From positions 1 through 64,000 of the forward strand of contig NZ_LHPC01000022.1 in NCBI RefSeq assembly GCF_001297125.1: a stretch of DNA of 64,000 nt, given 5' to 3'. The translations under genes were made by a program, and so were the position numbers. The notes under the pieces were generated by a model that made no database searches, was not told the DNA's origin, and saw only the letters and a list, made by a program, of their open reading frames with translations. Of this stretch, positions 8,801-16,896 are shown piece by piece. The stretch is from Pseudomonas sp. RIT-PI-q (GTDB taxonomy: Bacteria; Pseudomonadota; Gammaproteobacteria; Pseudomonadales; Pseudomonadaceae). Numbering within the stretch: the stretch's first letter is position 1; each line of letters starts with the position of its first letter.

Positions 8801-9550
8801 CTCTCTGATCGACTCCTTGGCGCATTGGCATTCTTTATCCAGCTCGACCTTTTCATCGGCAGTGATCTCAGGCCATCCCTGCAGTTTCAGGCGGCTGGCA
8901 AGTGCACTGGCTTCCTCGTCTGAAGTCGGCGGCACCACCCCATAAAAATCCAGCATTACGTTACACGGAACAAGTTTCCGATCATCACTCACATACGGTA
9001 AACCGAAGTTACCCGGATCAAGCACTTGCCGGGCGGCTAGAACTTGCGCTGATACCCGCCACCATCCTGAGTTATCCCATACGGTAAACGTTTCTGTGGT
9101 GCTCACGCCGTTAAGGGTAACGTTGGCTGATATAGAGCATTCTTGAATGTTCAATGTACTCAGTGTCACGCCCTTGGCTTCGAACCATGCAAGCACTTTT
9201 GGATCGTTCAAGGCTTGTTTGTAGAGATCCAATGGCTTGTCAATCAAGCTGCCTGGCGTGGCAAGTAAAGGAATATTTTGATTGGCCTCCAATTGTCCGA
9301 GCATGAGTGCTTGTAGCGCTCGATCCGCCGGTGCAGTGACATCTGAATCACTCGTGAGGTCGGGCACCCTGGCCGCGCGTTCTTCAGCACGCGTCGTGTG
9401 CGGGTTCGATGGAACGCGCTGTAGGTGACGTGGGCTGCTTTGGGTGCCCGAGAGCGACCTGGACACACGGGTTTGTGCTAGAGGATTACGTTCGGATTGA
9501 GAGGATGCGATGAAAGAGGTGGTGCTTGCAGCGGCAGATGACGTGACCAT
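5873..9550 (-). CDS. Large toxin-like protein (dermonecrotic/membrane-targeted-effector type)
   Basis: A 1225-residue protein. It resembles, by recall only, the large Pseudomonas proteins annotated as dermonecrotic-toxin-domain (DUF6543) or membrane-targeted-effector toxins. What can be seen is as follows. The first ~70 residues are Ser/Thr-rich and low in complexity, with no Sec signal. A long globular middle follows. A segment around residues 830-930 has the family-like pattern EFGEVRFFTLRE..GRQGTLLRTEY..YFEVFPGRMLIIKR. A hydrophobic stretch rich in Gly/Val/Ser lies near residues 1050-1140 and contains NPLDGVSGLVAGG. The C-terminus reads GTVDGSEITAIRDNGKWYALD. The ATG at 9550 has a good ribosome site (AAGGAAT). 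The gene stands alone, with no obvious secretion or immunity partner. Its GC content is visibly lower than its neighbours, suggesting acquisition. Target and activity are unknown. Confidence 0.6.
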   Translation of the reverse strand: MVTSSAAASTTSFIASSQSERNPLAQTRVSRSLSGTQSSPRHLQRVPSNPHTTRAEERAARVPDLTSDSDVTAPADRALQALMLGQLEANQNIPLLATPGSLIDKPLDLYKQALNDPKVLAWFEAKGVTLSTLNIQECSISANVTLNGVSTTETFTVWDNSGWWRVSAQVLAARQVLDPGNFGLPYVSDDRKLVPCNVMLDFYGVVPPTSDEEASALASRLKLQGWPEITADEKVELDKECQCAKESIREAKARETLINELGSLVKDQADNGNLSLSDHYSESASDSPLAHKSLAIVRHLNDFFALPEMIALSGRERIDFNSLPVRISENKIEVLVHAPKWHDLTALVTRQRSLVAPFNNLLSRVSDTGNALYAPLRFDFKQILSFSGFGAVTTAGEVRNIIRWLQASLPQATPLGDYGAELLANSPSPVRLTAAERAKINYEANDFLLDGSSIIDELGADLLPGTSVEFRRNNADELLSKMFAKDQADSWGQQLLQELNWYGSGQTAAPEHYQKLLLAAIKLVVDPDACGKPGVIAGYDVYQAENLGRDLTVVRTEIEQHLIEHKGVSSLAAPLIAHLFLADVAPEFLAQDLNEGIQVGSAAWMALSLGIAIAEVLAPGCSRIMTPDQLMTLALLEPTTSEQELLFKSLAADISIIWAVMNGVIQRRADCAYSSQDYETAALNFATQRKYLSEALNGFKLELHTRREVAALELRIAFPETFKALTEAESEMQSLPAVVQVPIEEIILGPRQHEDKGTEYKGDTISIIDAYMNDYTSGSWEMCGVQKTNMDFDSGWPKEGSLEVAFNKSVDDFFNARKQSFITATKSLIATLPLEDRQSLEFGEVRFFTLREETGKLKEDETSTDRADFRGRQGTLLRTEYQDGERRKVSYFEVFPGRMLIIKRTDLPDDLPLNGKMKIKKVNVSGRGSVNADIQRGTELRFDFDAYAKGSEPIDGAKSNKLIIEELGGSLPASTAQVNIRGAVPNSYFSQRTSDIVDRVINDNLLQGERDFLLKKAKGSTSEEENRAYREKVSNFLLQLIPFVGCTEDLRSGDRMRFINGAFGCFTDLISSLSTVAGGVGKLSTVLKSITPIKAKAFEVIKLAGQTTVSLVNPLDGVSGLVAGGARTVGGFAKLCKSGMFTLTGTGIGRLQTSLDRLRGWFGGFASGAAGAVQPNRMNTVINQVSGTVDGSEITAIRDNGKWYALDKTGSPIGRALDNFIVLTA

Positions 9551-9679
9551 CTTTTCAAATTCCTTTTACATGAGTGCATGGCGTCAGCCTAAAACGCACA
9601 CCTGAAAGGAACTATAAAATTACGCTCTGCCGCTAATGACCCCTGTGCCTGGTTCTCTCGGGCCCTACCCCGTATACGT

Positions 9680-11023
9680 TTACAAAATCCGATAAAGCAA
9701 ACGTTCAATCCGCACCCGACTGACGCGCCGGAGAAACTTGGCCACCGCCGCCGGATAATCCAGGAGCGTTTCCAGGTCCTGATAACGCTCGATGCGGCTG
9801 GTGTGCTGGAAAATCTGCGCCAGTTCGGTCCGGCGCGGTTCCAGCAGTTCGCCTTTGGGGTCATCGAGCAGCAAGGCGTTTTCCAGGTCGAGACGAAAGG
9901 CGCGCGGATTGAGGTTGTTGCCGGTCAGCAAGGTGTAGCGCTGATCGATCCACATGCCTTTGAGGTGATAGGTATTGTCGCCGTCTTTCCACAGGTGCAG
10001 GTTCAACTGCCCGCTTTCGATGCTGCGATGATGACGCTTGGCGAAGCGCCGCAAGCTGATCTCATAGAGATACGGCAGTGCCGCGATCACCTTGAACGGT
10101 TCACTGGGCGGAATGTAGAAGTCGTTGGCGGTCTTGTCGCCGACGATGATGTCGATTTTCACACCTCGCGCCAGCGCCCGGTTGATTTCCCGGGTCACCG
10201 CCAGCGGCAGGTTGAAGTACGGGGTGCAGATCGTCAGTTGATGCTGGGCACTGGCGATCAGTTCGCCAATCACCCGGCTCAACGGGTTGTTCTTGCACAC
10301 GCCGAGTAACGGACTGACCGACAGACCACTCTTGTCGGTGGTGCCCGTTGTGGTGTCGTAGGCCGCGTACTTGAGGCGGCTGCGCAGGTCGCCAATGTCG
10401 TTGCGCAGGCTGCGGGTGGTCGGCGGGTTCGGCAAGTCGAGACGATGCACCGCCTTGGAGGTAATCAGACCATGCTGAACCAGGTGATGCATCGAATCGG
10501 CCAGCGCGCGGTTCTGCAGCAGGTGATAACGGTCATAGCGGTACTTGTCGAACTTGTGCAGATAGACGTTGTTCAGGCTCGCGCCGCTGTAGATCACGCA
10601 GTCGTCGATCACAAAGCCTTTGAGATGCAACACGCCGAACAATTCGCGAGTCTGTACCGGAACGCCGTACACCGGGACTTCACTGGCATGCGTGCGGGTC
10701 ATTTCCTGATACCAGGCCGAATTGCCCGGCTGCTTGCCGGCGCCGATCAAGCCGCGTTGGGCACGCAACCAGTCAACGATCACTACCACGTCCAGTTCAG
10801 GGCGTGCCAGTTTGGCCGCGTGCAAGGCATCGAGGATTTCCTGGCCGGCCTCATCCTGTTGCAGATAGAGCGCAACGATGTAGATGCGCCGGGTTGCGCT
10901 GGCGATTTTTTCCAGCAGGCAACGACGAAACCCGGCAGCGCCAGACAGGATGGTGACGGCATCGGCGGTCAGCGGAAAACTGCGCAGTTTAGGCAGCAGA
11001 GGGCGTTTGAAAAGCGACGGCAT
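9680..11023 (-). CDS. pssA: CDP-diacylglycerol-serine O-phosphatidyltransferase (PLD superfamily)
   Basis: A 447-residue phosphatidylserine synthase of the gamma-proteobacterial phospholipase-D type. It transfers phosphatidyl from CDP-diacylglycerol to serine as the first step to phosphatidylethanolamine, acting at the membrane face. It matches E. coli PssA closely in the N-terminal half (LLEKIASA..RIYIVALYLQQD; VLHLKGFVIDDCVIYSGASLN). Two HKD-type motifs are visible: HLKGFVIDD around residues 150-158 and HLKGMWIDQRYTLLTGNNLNPRAF near residue 350. The start at 11023 (MPSLFKRPLLPKLRSF) is used because the longer frame runs through a REP unit. The toxin-like gene follows on the same strand after 129 bases with no obvious link. 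Confidence 0.92.
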   Translation of the reverse strand: MPSLFKRPLLPKLRSFPLTADAVTILSGAAGFRRCLLEKIASATRRIYIVALYLQQDEAGQEILDALHAAKLARPELDVVVIVDWLRAQRGLIGAGKQPGNSAWYQEMTRTHASEVPVYGVPVQTRELFGVLHLKGFVIDDCVIYSGASLNNVYLHKFDKYRYDRYHLLQNRALADSMHHLVQHGLITSKAVHRLDLPNPPTTRSLRNDIGDLRSRLKYAAYDTTTGTTDKSGLSVSPLLGVCKNNPLSRVIGELIASAQHQLTICTPYFNLPLAVTREINRALARGVKIDIIVGDKTANDFYIPPSEPFKVIAALPYLYEISLRRFAKRHHRSIESGQLNLHLWKDGDNTYHLKGMWIDQRYTLLTGNNLNPRAFRLDLENALLLDDPKGELLEPRRTELAQIFQHTSRIERYQDLETLLDYPAAVAKFLRRVSRVRIERLLYRIL

Positions 11024-11109
11024 AGGGCTCGCAAAGGGTCGAATCCGAAGAACCCGAGAGCTTACACCATGGATTGCTTTGGGTCTTGTAGCTGTCCGCT
11101 CCGGCCCCA

Positions 11110-11173
11110 TCGCGGGCAAGCCCGCTCCCACAAGGATAGCGCTGTACCTGTGGGAGCGGGCTTGCTCGCGAAG
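11110..11173. repeat. REP inverted pair
   Basis: gcgggcaagcccgctcccaca and its inverse tgtgggagcgggcttgctcgcga face each other across a ~17-base loop, between the divergent pssA and TetR genes. Confidence 0.85.
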
Positions 11174-11212
11174 GCAATTTAACAGGCGCTACAAATATCT
11201 ACTTGACCAAGG

Positions 11213-11226
11213 AGAACGACCGTTCT
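11213..11226. promoter_or_regulatory. Palindromic operator candidate before the TetR gene
   Basis: agaacg-ac-cgttct is a perfect 6+6 palindrome with a 2-base centre, 13 bases upstream of the chosen TetR start. Such sites are typical TetR-family operators, so autoregulation is likely. This is inference from symmetry and position only. Confidence 0.45.
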
Positions 11227-11238
11227 ACTGTTAGCCAC

Positions 11239-11802
11239 ATGAACAAAATTACTAGCAACGACACACGCGACATCATTCTGGATGTCACCGAAAAGTTGAT
11301 CTATAAAAGTGGCATCGCCGCCACCGGCATGGACCTCCTGGTGAAAACCGCCGGCGTCTCCAGAAAGAGTATTTACCGCTACTTCACCAACAAGGAGGAG
11401 CTCACCGTCGCGGCCCTGCAACGCCGCGATGTGCGCTGGATGCACTGGTACAGAAGCGCCGTCGACCAGGCCGAAACCCCGGCCGACCGGCTGCTCAACC
11501 TGTTTACCGTGCTCAAGGCCTGGTTCGCCTCCGAAGGCTTCCGTGGCTGCGCATTCATCAACACCAGCGGCGAAACCGGCGACCCGCAAGACCCGGTTCG
11601 CCTGGTCGCCAAAGAGCATAAACAGAAGCTGCTCGACTACCTGCGCGAGCTGTGTACCGAACAGGGCGCTGAAGATCCGGAAACGCTGGCCAAACAGCTG
11701 CTGATCCTGATTGACGGTGCCATAACCGTGGCGCTTGTAATGGGTGATCTCAGTGCTGCCGATAATGCGCAATGCATGGCGCGAAAGTTATTGGACCTGT
11801 AA
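11239..11802 (+). CDS. TetR/AcrR family transcriptional regulator
   Basis: A 187-residue one-component regulator. The N-terminal helix-turn-helix spans residues ~10-55 (IILDVTEKLIY..ATGMDLLVKTAGVSRKSIYRYFTNKEEL). The C-terminal ligand domain has the segment GCAFINTSGE, common in this subgroup. ATG 11239 is chosen. A TTG at 11203 would place the palindromic operator inside the gene. It is followed 56 bases later by an NTF2-like gene that it may control. The ligand is unknown. Confidence 0.85.
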   Translation: MNKITSNDTRDIILDVTEKLIYKSGIAATGMDLLVKTAGVSRKSIYRYFTNKEELTVAALQRRDVRWMHWYRSAVDQAETPADRLLNLFTVLKAWFASEGFRGCAFINTSGETGDPQDPVRLVAKEHKQKLLDYLRELCTEQGAEDPETLAKQLLILIDGAITVALVMGDLSAADNAQCMARKLLDL

Positions 11803-11858
11803 TAACTTGACCAAGCCCGACAATGTGCTTGAACTTTAATTTGAGAGGGAGACTGTCA

Positions 11859-12335
11859 ATGTCTAACGCTGAAGTTCGTCCACCACTGCCGCCATTCACT
11901 CGTGAATCGGCTATTGAAAAAATCCGCCTGGCCGAAGACGGCTGGAATTCACGCGACCCGGAACGGGTGTCGCTGGCCTACACCCTGGACACCAAATGGC
12001 GTAATCGCGCGGAATTCGCCTACAACCGCGAAGAAGCCAAAGGTTTCCTCACCCGTAAATGGGCGAAAGAGCTGGACTACCGGCTGATCAAGGAACTGTG
12101 GGCGTTCACCGGTAACCGCATCGCCGTGCGTTATGCCTACGAATGGCACGACGATTCGGGCAACTGGTTCCGTTCCTACGGCAACGAGAACTGGGAGTTT
12201 GACGAGAACGGTTTGATGGCCAACCGGTTTGCCTGCATCAACGACCTGCCGATCAAGGAAAGCGAGCGCAAGTTCCACTGGCCGCTGGGGCGTCGCCCGG
12301 ATGATCATCCGGGCCTGTCCGACCTGGGCCTGTAA
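11859..12335 (+). CDS. NTF2-like protein of the DUF1348 family
   Basis: A 158-residue single-domain protein with the cone-shaped NTF2/SnoaL-like fold, recognisable from the DUF1348 pattern: [26 protein letters not shown] near the start, then [47 protein letters not shown], and [15 protein letters not shown] at the end. The biochemical role of the family is not established. ATG 11859 has GAGAGGGAG upstream as ribosome site. It is probably co-transcribed with the TetR gene. A REP pair follows. Confidence 0.82.
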   Translation: MSNAEVRPPLPPFTRESAIEKIRLAEDGWNSRDPERVSLAYTLDTKWRNRAEFAYNREEAKGFLTRKWAKELDYRLIKELWAFTGNRIAVRYAYEWHDDSGNWFRSYGNENWEFDENGLMANRFACINDLPIKESERKFHWPLGRRPDDHPGLSDLGL

Positions 12336-12346
12336 ACACCGCCCCT

Positions 12347-12431
12347 TGTAGGAGCTGGCTCGCCAGCGAAGGCGCCCGCACATTCAACAACGATGGCGAG
12401 ATAGCCTTCGCCGGCAAGCCGGCTCCTACAG
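12347..12431. repeat. REP inverted pair
   Basis: tgtaggagctggctcgccagcgaaggc and gccttcgccggcaagccggctcctaca face each other. The pair lies between the convergent NTF2-like and sfnG genes. Confidence 0.8.
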
Positions 12432-12444
12432 GTTTTTGCGGTGC

Positions 12445-13536
12445 TTAGGCTACGGCGGTTTGTTTCTGAACGGCCTTGGCTTCCAGCTCACGCACCAGCG
12501 GCAAGACCCGCTTGCCGAAGTATTCCACTTCTTCCTGAAAGTGCAGGAACCCCGCCAGCACCAGGTCCACGCCCACCGCTTTGAGCGCCACGATCCTTTC
12601 GGCAATCTGCTGCGGCGTGCCGATCAGGTTGGTCTTGAAACCGTCGTTGTACTGCACCAGGTCCTCGAACGTGGACTTCGCCCAGTTACCCTCACCTTCC
12701 GGCGACGACCTGCCCGCCTGCTTCGCCGCATCGCCAAAGGCATTCACCGCTTCCGGATCGGCCTGATCGATAATCTGCGCCAGCACCGCGTGGGCTTCTT
12801 CTTCGGTGTCGCGAGCAATGACAAACGCGTTCACGCCCACCTTCACCGAATGATTGTTCACTGCAGCCTTGGCGCGGATGTCATCGACCTGAGCCTTGAT
12901 GCCTTCCGGGGTGTTGCCGTTGGTGAAGTACCAGTCCGAGACCCGCGCTGCCATGTCCCGGGCTGCGCGGGAACTGCCACCCTGGAAGATTTCTGGCTGA
13001 CCCAGCGGTTTCGGTTTGAGGCTGTAGTTGTCGAAGCGGTAGAAGTCACCGCGAAAGGTGAAGTTGTCCTGGGACCAGATGCCCTTCAATGAGCGGATGA
13101 ACTCTTCGGAACGGCGATAGCGCTCGTCGTGCTCAAGCCAGTGTTCGCCGATGGCCTGGAACTCACCCTTGAACCAGCCGCTGACGATGTTCCCGGCCAC
13201 CCGGCCGTTAGTCAGTTGATCGATGGTCGCCAGTTGCTTGGCCGCCAGCGCCGGTTGCCACGGACCTGGCAGAATCGCGGCGATCACTTTCAATTTCGTA
13301 GTCGCGGCCAGCAGCGCATGGCTGAAGGCGACCGATTCATGCTGGTATTCGGCACCGTAACCGGCGGTGAAGCGGATCTGGGTCAGGGCGTATTCAAACC
13401 CTGCCTCTTCGGCCAGTTGTGCCAGTTTGCGGTTGTAGTCGATGCCCCAGTGGGTGCGTTGCTCGATCTTGCTGACCACCAGCCCGCCGCTGACGTTCGG
13501 AACCCAGTAGGCAAATTTGACGGCTTGCTGACTCAT
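12445..13536 (-). CDS. sfnG: FMNH2-dependent dimethylsulfone monooxygenase SfnG
   Basis: A 363-residue bacterial-luciferase-family (LLM) flavin monooxygenase. SfnG converts dimethylsulfone to methanesulfinate, letting the cell use it as a sulfur source. Recognised from the SfnG-like N-terminus MSQQAVKFAYWVPNVSGGLVVSKIEQRTHW, with GYGAEYQHESVAFSHALLAATTKLKVIAA and IDQLTNGRVAGNIVSGWFKGEF following. The start at 13536 is set by the match to the family N-terminus. The longer frame would run back through the sigma-54 site and a REP. It is divergent from a DszC/acyl-CoA-dehydrogenase-like gene. A sigma-54-type promoter sits 40 bases upstream, in line with the known SfnR control of sfnG. Confidence 0.9.
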   Translation of the reverse strand: MSQQAVKFAYWVPNVSGGLVVSKIEQRTHWGIDYNRKLAQLAEEAGFEYALTQIRFTAGYGAEYQHESVAFSHALLAATTKLKVIAAILPGPWQPALAAKQLATIDQLTNGRVAGNIVSGWFKGEFQAIGEHWLEHDERYRRSEEFIRSLKGIWSQDNFTFRGDFYRFDNYSLKPKPLGQPEIFQGGSSRAARDMAARVSDWYFTNGNTPEGIKAQVDDIRAKAAVNNHSVKVGVNAFVIARDTEEEAHAVLAQIIDQADPEAVNAFGDAAKQAGRSSPEGEGNWAKSTFEDLVQYNDGFKTNLIGTPQQIAERIVALKAVGVDLVLAGFLHFQEEVEYFGKRVLPLVRELEAKAVQKQTAVA

Positions 13537-13575
13537 TGGCGTGTCCTCTGGACGTATGGGAAGTCTTTGGACAAG

Positions 13576-13591
13576 AGCAGCAACCGTGCCA
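13576..13591 (-). promoter_or_regulatory. Sigma-54 (-24/-12) promoter of sfnG
   Basis: Read on the minus strand the 16 bases are TGGCACGGTTGCTGCT, against the consensus TGGCACGNNNNTTGCW: all seven -24 bases match and four of five -12 bases match, with GG-N10-GC spacing. Initiation would fall about 30 bases before the sfnG ATG. sfnG is known from P. putida to be RpoN/SfnR-dependent. Confidence 0.75.
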
Positions 13592-13640
13592 GCGCTGAGT
13601 CGGGCGTGTGACACGAGTATTTGAAACCGACTGAGAACCC

Positions 13641-13730
13641 TGTGGGAGCGGGCTTGCCCGCGAAAGCGGTGTGCCAGCCAATACATATGTTGAATGTAAA
13701 ACCGCTATCGCGAGCAAGCCCGCTCCCACA
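13641..13730. repeat. REP inverted pair between sfnG and the divergent oxidoreductase
   Basis: tgtgggagcgggcttgcccg at the left and cgagcaagcccgctcccaca at the right face each other with a ~45-base spacer. The 355-base divergent gap 13537-13892 is otherwise taken up by the two sigma-54 matches and leader sequence. Confidence 0.8.
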
Positions 13731-13836
13731 TTTTATTCGTGCGTGTCTGAGGCAATTTGCTGCTGTGCTGTTGGCGCAGCAACAGTTCAAGCCACTTCGA
13801 AATCCAGACTCCCCCGTAAATCCTGGCGGCCCTCTC

Positions 13837-13852
13837 CGGCATGGACTGTGCA
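13837..13852 (+). promoter_or_regulatory. Candidate sigma-54 promoter for the DszC-like gene
   Basis: CGGCATGGACTGTGCA keeps the GG-N10-GC spacing and matches the consensus TGGCACGNNNNTTGCW at 5 of 7 and 4 of 5 fixed positions. It lies 41 bases before the ATG at 13893. It is weaker than the sfnG site but mirrors it across the divergent region. Confidence 0.5.
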
Positions 13853-13892
13853 ATCCCCTTTGGCACTCACTGCCGATCGAAGGAACTGCCCC

Positions 13893-15131
13893 ATGACCGA
13901 ACACCAGGTAATCAACCCGCTGTCTATTGGTACTGACTATGAAGCATTGGCCGGCAAGTTCCGGCCGATTTTCCAGCGCATCGCCGCCGGTGCCGTTGAA
14001 CGTGAACAAACCCGCAGCCTGCCCCACGAACCGATTCAGTGGCTCAAGGAGGCCGGTTTTGGCGCCGTGCGGGTGCCGCTTGAATACGGTGGCGGCGGCG
14101 CCTCGCTGCCACAACTGTTTGAATTGCTGATCGAGCTGGCCGAGGCCGATTCCAATGTGCCGCAAGCCTTGCGCGGGCATTTCGCCTTTGCCGAGGATCG
14201 CTTGAACTCGCCACCGGGGCCGGCCCGCGATCGGTGGTTCAAACGTTTCGTCGACGGCGACATCGTCGGCAACGCCTGGACCGAGATTGGCAGCGTGGCG
14301 ATTGGCGACGTCATCACCAAAGTCTCGCCGCACGGCAATCAGTGGCGGCTCAACGGTGAGAAGTTCTACAGCACCGGCAGCCTGTTTTCCGACTGGATCG
14401 ACGTCTACGCCCAGCGCAGCGACACCGGTGGCGACGTGATTGCGGCAGTCCGCACCCGCCAGCCCGGCATCGTCCAAAGTGACGACTGGGACGGGTTCGG
14501 CCAGCGCACCACCGGCAGCGGCACCTCGCGGTTTACCGATGCCGAGGTGGAGGCAGAGAACATCATCGACTTCGCTACCCGCTTCAAATACCAGACGGCG
14601 TTTTATCAGTTGGTGCTGCTGGCCACCCTGGCCGGGATTGGTCGTGCGGCATTGCGCGATGTGGCGCATCAGGTGCGTGAACGCAAACGCATCTACAGCC
14701 ATGGCAATGCGCAGCATGTCAGCCAGGATGCGCAAGTGCAGCAAGTGGTCGGTGACATTGCCGCGTGGGTGTATGCGGCCGAGGCCAGCGCATTGAAAGC
14801 GGCACAACCGGCGCAGCGGGCCTATCTGGCGCGGTTTTCGGGTGATGAAGAACTGGAGCGCGCGGCCAACGTGGCGGCGGAAATTGAATCGGCCAAGGCT
14901 CAGGTGGTGGTGTCGGCATTGATTTTGCGGGCGACCACTGAGCTGTTCAATGCACTGGGGGCGTCGGACATTCGTGAAGGCAAGTCGCTGGATCGGCATT
15001 GGCGTAATGCGCGGACGGTGTCTTCGCATAATCCGCTGATCTACAAGGCACGGATTGTCGGTGACTGGGTGATCAACGGGACGGAGCCGCCGTTTGTGTG
15101 GCAGATCGGCAATGGGCCTGAGGGTAAGTGA
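13893..15131 (+). CDS. DszC/acyl-CoA-dehydrogenase-like flavin monooxygenase, sulfur-acquisition type
   Basis: A 412-residue protein with the acyl-CoA dehydrogenase fold. The N-terminal helical domain contains WLKEAGFGAVRVPLEYGGGGASLPQLFELL. The middle beta domain has GNAWTEIGSVAIGD and WRLNGEKFYSTGSLFSDWIDVYA. The C-terminal helices hold the conserved RNARTVSSHNP. This RxxRTxSxHxP pattern is typical of DszC-type reduced-flavin monooxygenases, which desulfurise organosulfur compounds, rather than true acyl-CoA dehydrogenases. It is divergent from sfnG behind a sigma-54 match, and AAGGAAC precedes the ATG. Genes like it are often annotated in sfn/sulfonate clusters (SfnB/SfnC relatives). The exact substrate cannot be read from sequence. 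Confidence 0.78.
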   Translation: MTEHQVINPLSIGTDYEALAGKFRPIFQRIAAGAVEREQTRSLPHEPIQWLKEAGFGAVRVPLEYGGGGASLPQLFELLIELAEADSNVPQALRGHFAFAEDRLNSPPGPARDRWFKRFVDGDIVGNAWTEIGSVAIGDVITKVSPHGNQWRLNGEKFYSTGSLFSDWIDVYAQRSDTGGDVIAAVRTRQPGIVQSDDWDGFGQRTTGSGTSRFTDAEVEAENIIDFATRFKYQTAFYQLVLLATLAGIGRAALRDVAHQVRERKRIYSHGNAQHVSQDAQVQQVVGDIAAWVYAAEASALKAAQPAQRAYLARFSGDEELERAANVAAEIESAKAQVVVSALILRATTELFNALGASDIREGKSLDRHWRNARTVSSHNPLIYKARIVGDWVINGTEPPFVWQIGNGPEGK

Positions 15132-15148
15132 TGTAGCGCCTGTCAGTA

Positions 15149-15222
15149 CGCCTTCGCGGGCAAGCCTCGCTCCTACAGGAGCAACGCATAACCTGTAGGA
15201 GCGAGGCTTGCCCGCGAAGGCG
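15149..15222. repeat. REP inverted pair, 30-bp perfect arms
   Basis: cgccttcgcgggcaagcctc.. (15149-15178) and its exact reverse complement (15193-15222) are separated by 14 bases. Confidence 0.9.
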
Positions 15223-15312
15223 CCAGACCAGTCGCCGCAGATGTTGGATATCGGTAAGATACCGGCCCTTCCCCGCAGCCCTTTCCTGCGCCCCGCCGAA
15301 TAAGCCGATTCC

Positions 15313-16092
15313 ATGCCTTTCGAACTCAGCGTTGCCCTCACCACCCTGGCCATTCTGGCCTTCGTCGCTTTCATTGCCGGTTTCATCGACGCCATCGCTG
15401 GCGGTGGCGGCCTGTTGACCACCCCGGCGCTGTTGACCGCCGGCCTGCCACCGCACCTGGTGCTGGGCACCAACAAACTCAGTTCGACCTTCGGCTCGGC
15501 CACCGCCAGTTTTACCTTCTACCGGCGCAAACTGTTCCATCCCAAGCAATGGATGCACGCCATCGTCGGCACCCTGGTCGGCGCACTGACCGGGGCCGTG
15601 GTCGCGCATTACCTGCCGGCAGAATGGTTGAACAAGATGCTGCCAGTGATCGTTTTCGCCTGCGGCGTCTACCTGTTGTTTGGCGGCACGCCGAAAGCGC
15701 CGTTGGACAGCGACGCGCCGATCAAGAAAAAGTGGCAATCGACCCAAGGCTTCACCCTGGGTTTTTATGATGGCGTGGCCGGTCCGGGCACTGGCGCGTT
15801 CTGGACCGTCAGCAGCCTGCTGATGTACCCCATCGACCTGGTCAAGGCCAGCGGCGTGGCGCGCAGCATGAGCTTCGTCAGCAACATTGCGGCGCTGTCG
15901 GTGTTTGTGTTTTCCGGGCAAGTGGACTGGATCATCGGCCTGAGCATGGGCCTGTCGGTGATGGTCGGCGCCTTCTTCGGCGCACGCACCGCCATCAGCG
16001 GCGGTGCGAAGTTCATTCGTCCGGTGTTCATCACCGTGGTGCTGGGCTTGACCGTGCGGTTAGCCTGGCAACACTGGTTCAGCGTGGCCTAA
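15313..16092 (+). CDS. TSUP family permease (TauE/SafE-like)
   Basis: A 259-residue inner-membrane protein with about eight hydrophobic segments, in two related halves. The first carries the TSUP signature [20 protein letters not shown] followed by [11 protein letters not shown] (residues ~19-60). The second carries [21 protein letters not shown] proteins export or import sulfite, sulfoacetate and similar anions. Position next to sulfur-acquisition genes fits, but no substrate can be fixed. Its last 33 bases overlap the 3' end of the convergent nudC. Confidence 0.87.
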   Translation: MPFELSVALTTLAILAFVAFIAGFIDAIAGGGGLLTTPALLTAGLPPHLVLGTNKLSSTFGSATASFTFYRRKLFHPKQWMHAIVGTLVGALTGAVVAHYLPAEWLNKMLPVIVFACGVYLLFGGTPKAPLDSDAPIKKKWQSTQGFTLGFYDGVAGPGTGAFWTVSSLLMYPIDLVKASGVARSMSFVSNIAALSVFVFSGQVDWIIGLSMGLSVMVGAFFGARTAISGGAKFIRPVFITVVLGLTVRLAWQHWFSVA

Positions 16093-16896
16093 GCGCCGCG
16101 CCACGTAGACGTCGATCAGGTAACGGGCAATCGATTTTGACGCCGGCAATGGCGGCAGCTCGTGCACGTTGAACCACTGGGCGTCTTCGATTTCGTCCTC
16201 CTGACAGACAATCTCGCCACCGGCGTATTCGGCATGAAAACCAAGCATCATCGAGTGCGGGAACGGCCAGCACTGGCTGCCCAGGTACTGGATGTTCTTG
16301 ACCTCAATCTGCACCTCTTCGCGGACCTCGCGAATCAGGCATTGCTCAGCCGACTCTCCCGGCTCGGCGAAACCCGCCAACGTGCTGTAGACCCCGGTGA
16401 CAAATCGCGGTGAGCGCGCCAGCAAAACCTCATCGCCACGGGTGATCAGTACGATCATGCTCGGCGAGATGCGCGGGTAATAACGCAAATCGCACGGCTC
16501 GCAGTACATCGCCCGCTCACGCGGAACCTGATGGGTCGCCTGCCCGCAGTTCCCGCAAAAGCGGTGCTCGCGCGCCCAGGTGCCGATCTGCGCGGCATAC
16601 CCCAGCACCTTGTACACCGTGTGATCGCCTTCGAGCATGAACGCGCGCAAGCCTTTCCAGTTGCAGCCCGGCACGTCGCTGTGGCTGCGCAGCTCCAGCA
16701 GATACACCGGTTCGCCATCCAGATGACCGATGCCATGTTCAGAGATCACCGACAGGTCCTGACGCTTGAGCCATTCGCGCGGGAACAGCGCGCCATTGTC
16801 ATCGAACAGAAAACCTTCGGGGCTGCGCGCCACGGCCCAGCCGCCAGGTTGCTCGGTATCCAGTACTGCTGTGGTCCAGCGTGAAGTCATGTTCAT
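16060..16896 (-). CDS. nudC: NAD(H) pyrophosphatase NudC (Nudix)
   Basis: A 278-residue Nudix hydrolase that splits NADH to NMNH and AMP; NudC also removes NAD caps from RNA. A zinc ribbon with FCGNCG and YCEPCD (two CxxC pairs) lies near residues 100-125. The Nudix box runs [20 protein letters not shown] (G-x5-E-x7-REUxEE). Downstream [18 protein letters not shown] is the NudC-specific SQPWPFP-like motif. The ATG directly abuts the stop codon of the upstream crotonase gene, so translational coupling is likely. MTSRW at 16890 is an alternative start. The 3' end overlaps the convergent TSUP gene by 33 bases. Confidence 0.93.
   Translation of the reverse strand: MNMTSRWTTAVLDTEQPGGWAVARSPEGFLFDDNGALFPREWLKRQDLSVISEHGIGHLDGEPVYLLELRSHSDVPGCNWKGLRAFMLEGDHTVYKVLGYAAQIGTWAREHRFCGNCGQATHQVPRERAMYCEPCDLRYYPRISPSMIVLITRGDEVLLARSPRFVTGVYSTLAGFAEPGESAEQCLIREVREEVQIEVKNIQYLGSQCWPFPHSMMLGFHAEYAGGEIVCQEDEIEDAQWFNVHELPPLPASKSIARYLIDVYVARRLGHAEPVLPG

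Noticed and set aside
13863..13876. tggcactcactgcc as a sigma-54 promoter
   Set aside because: GG to GC spacing is 8 rather than 10.
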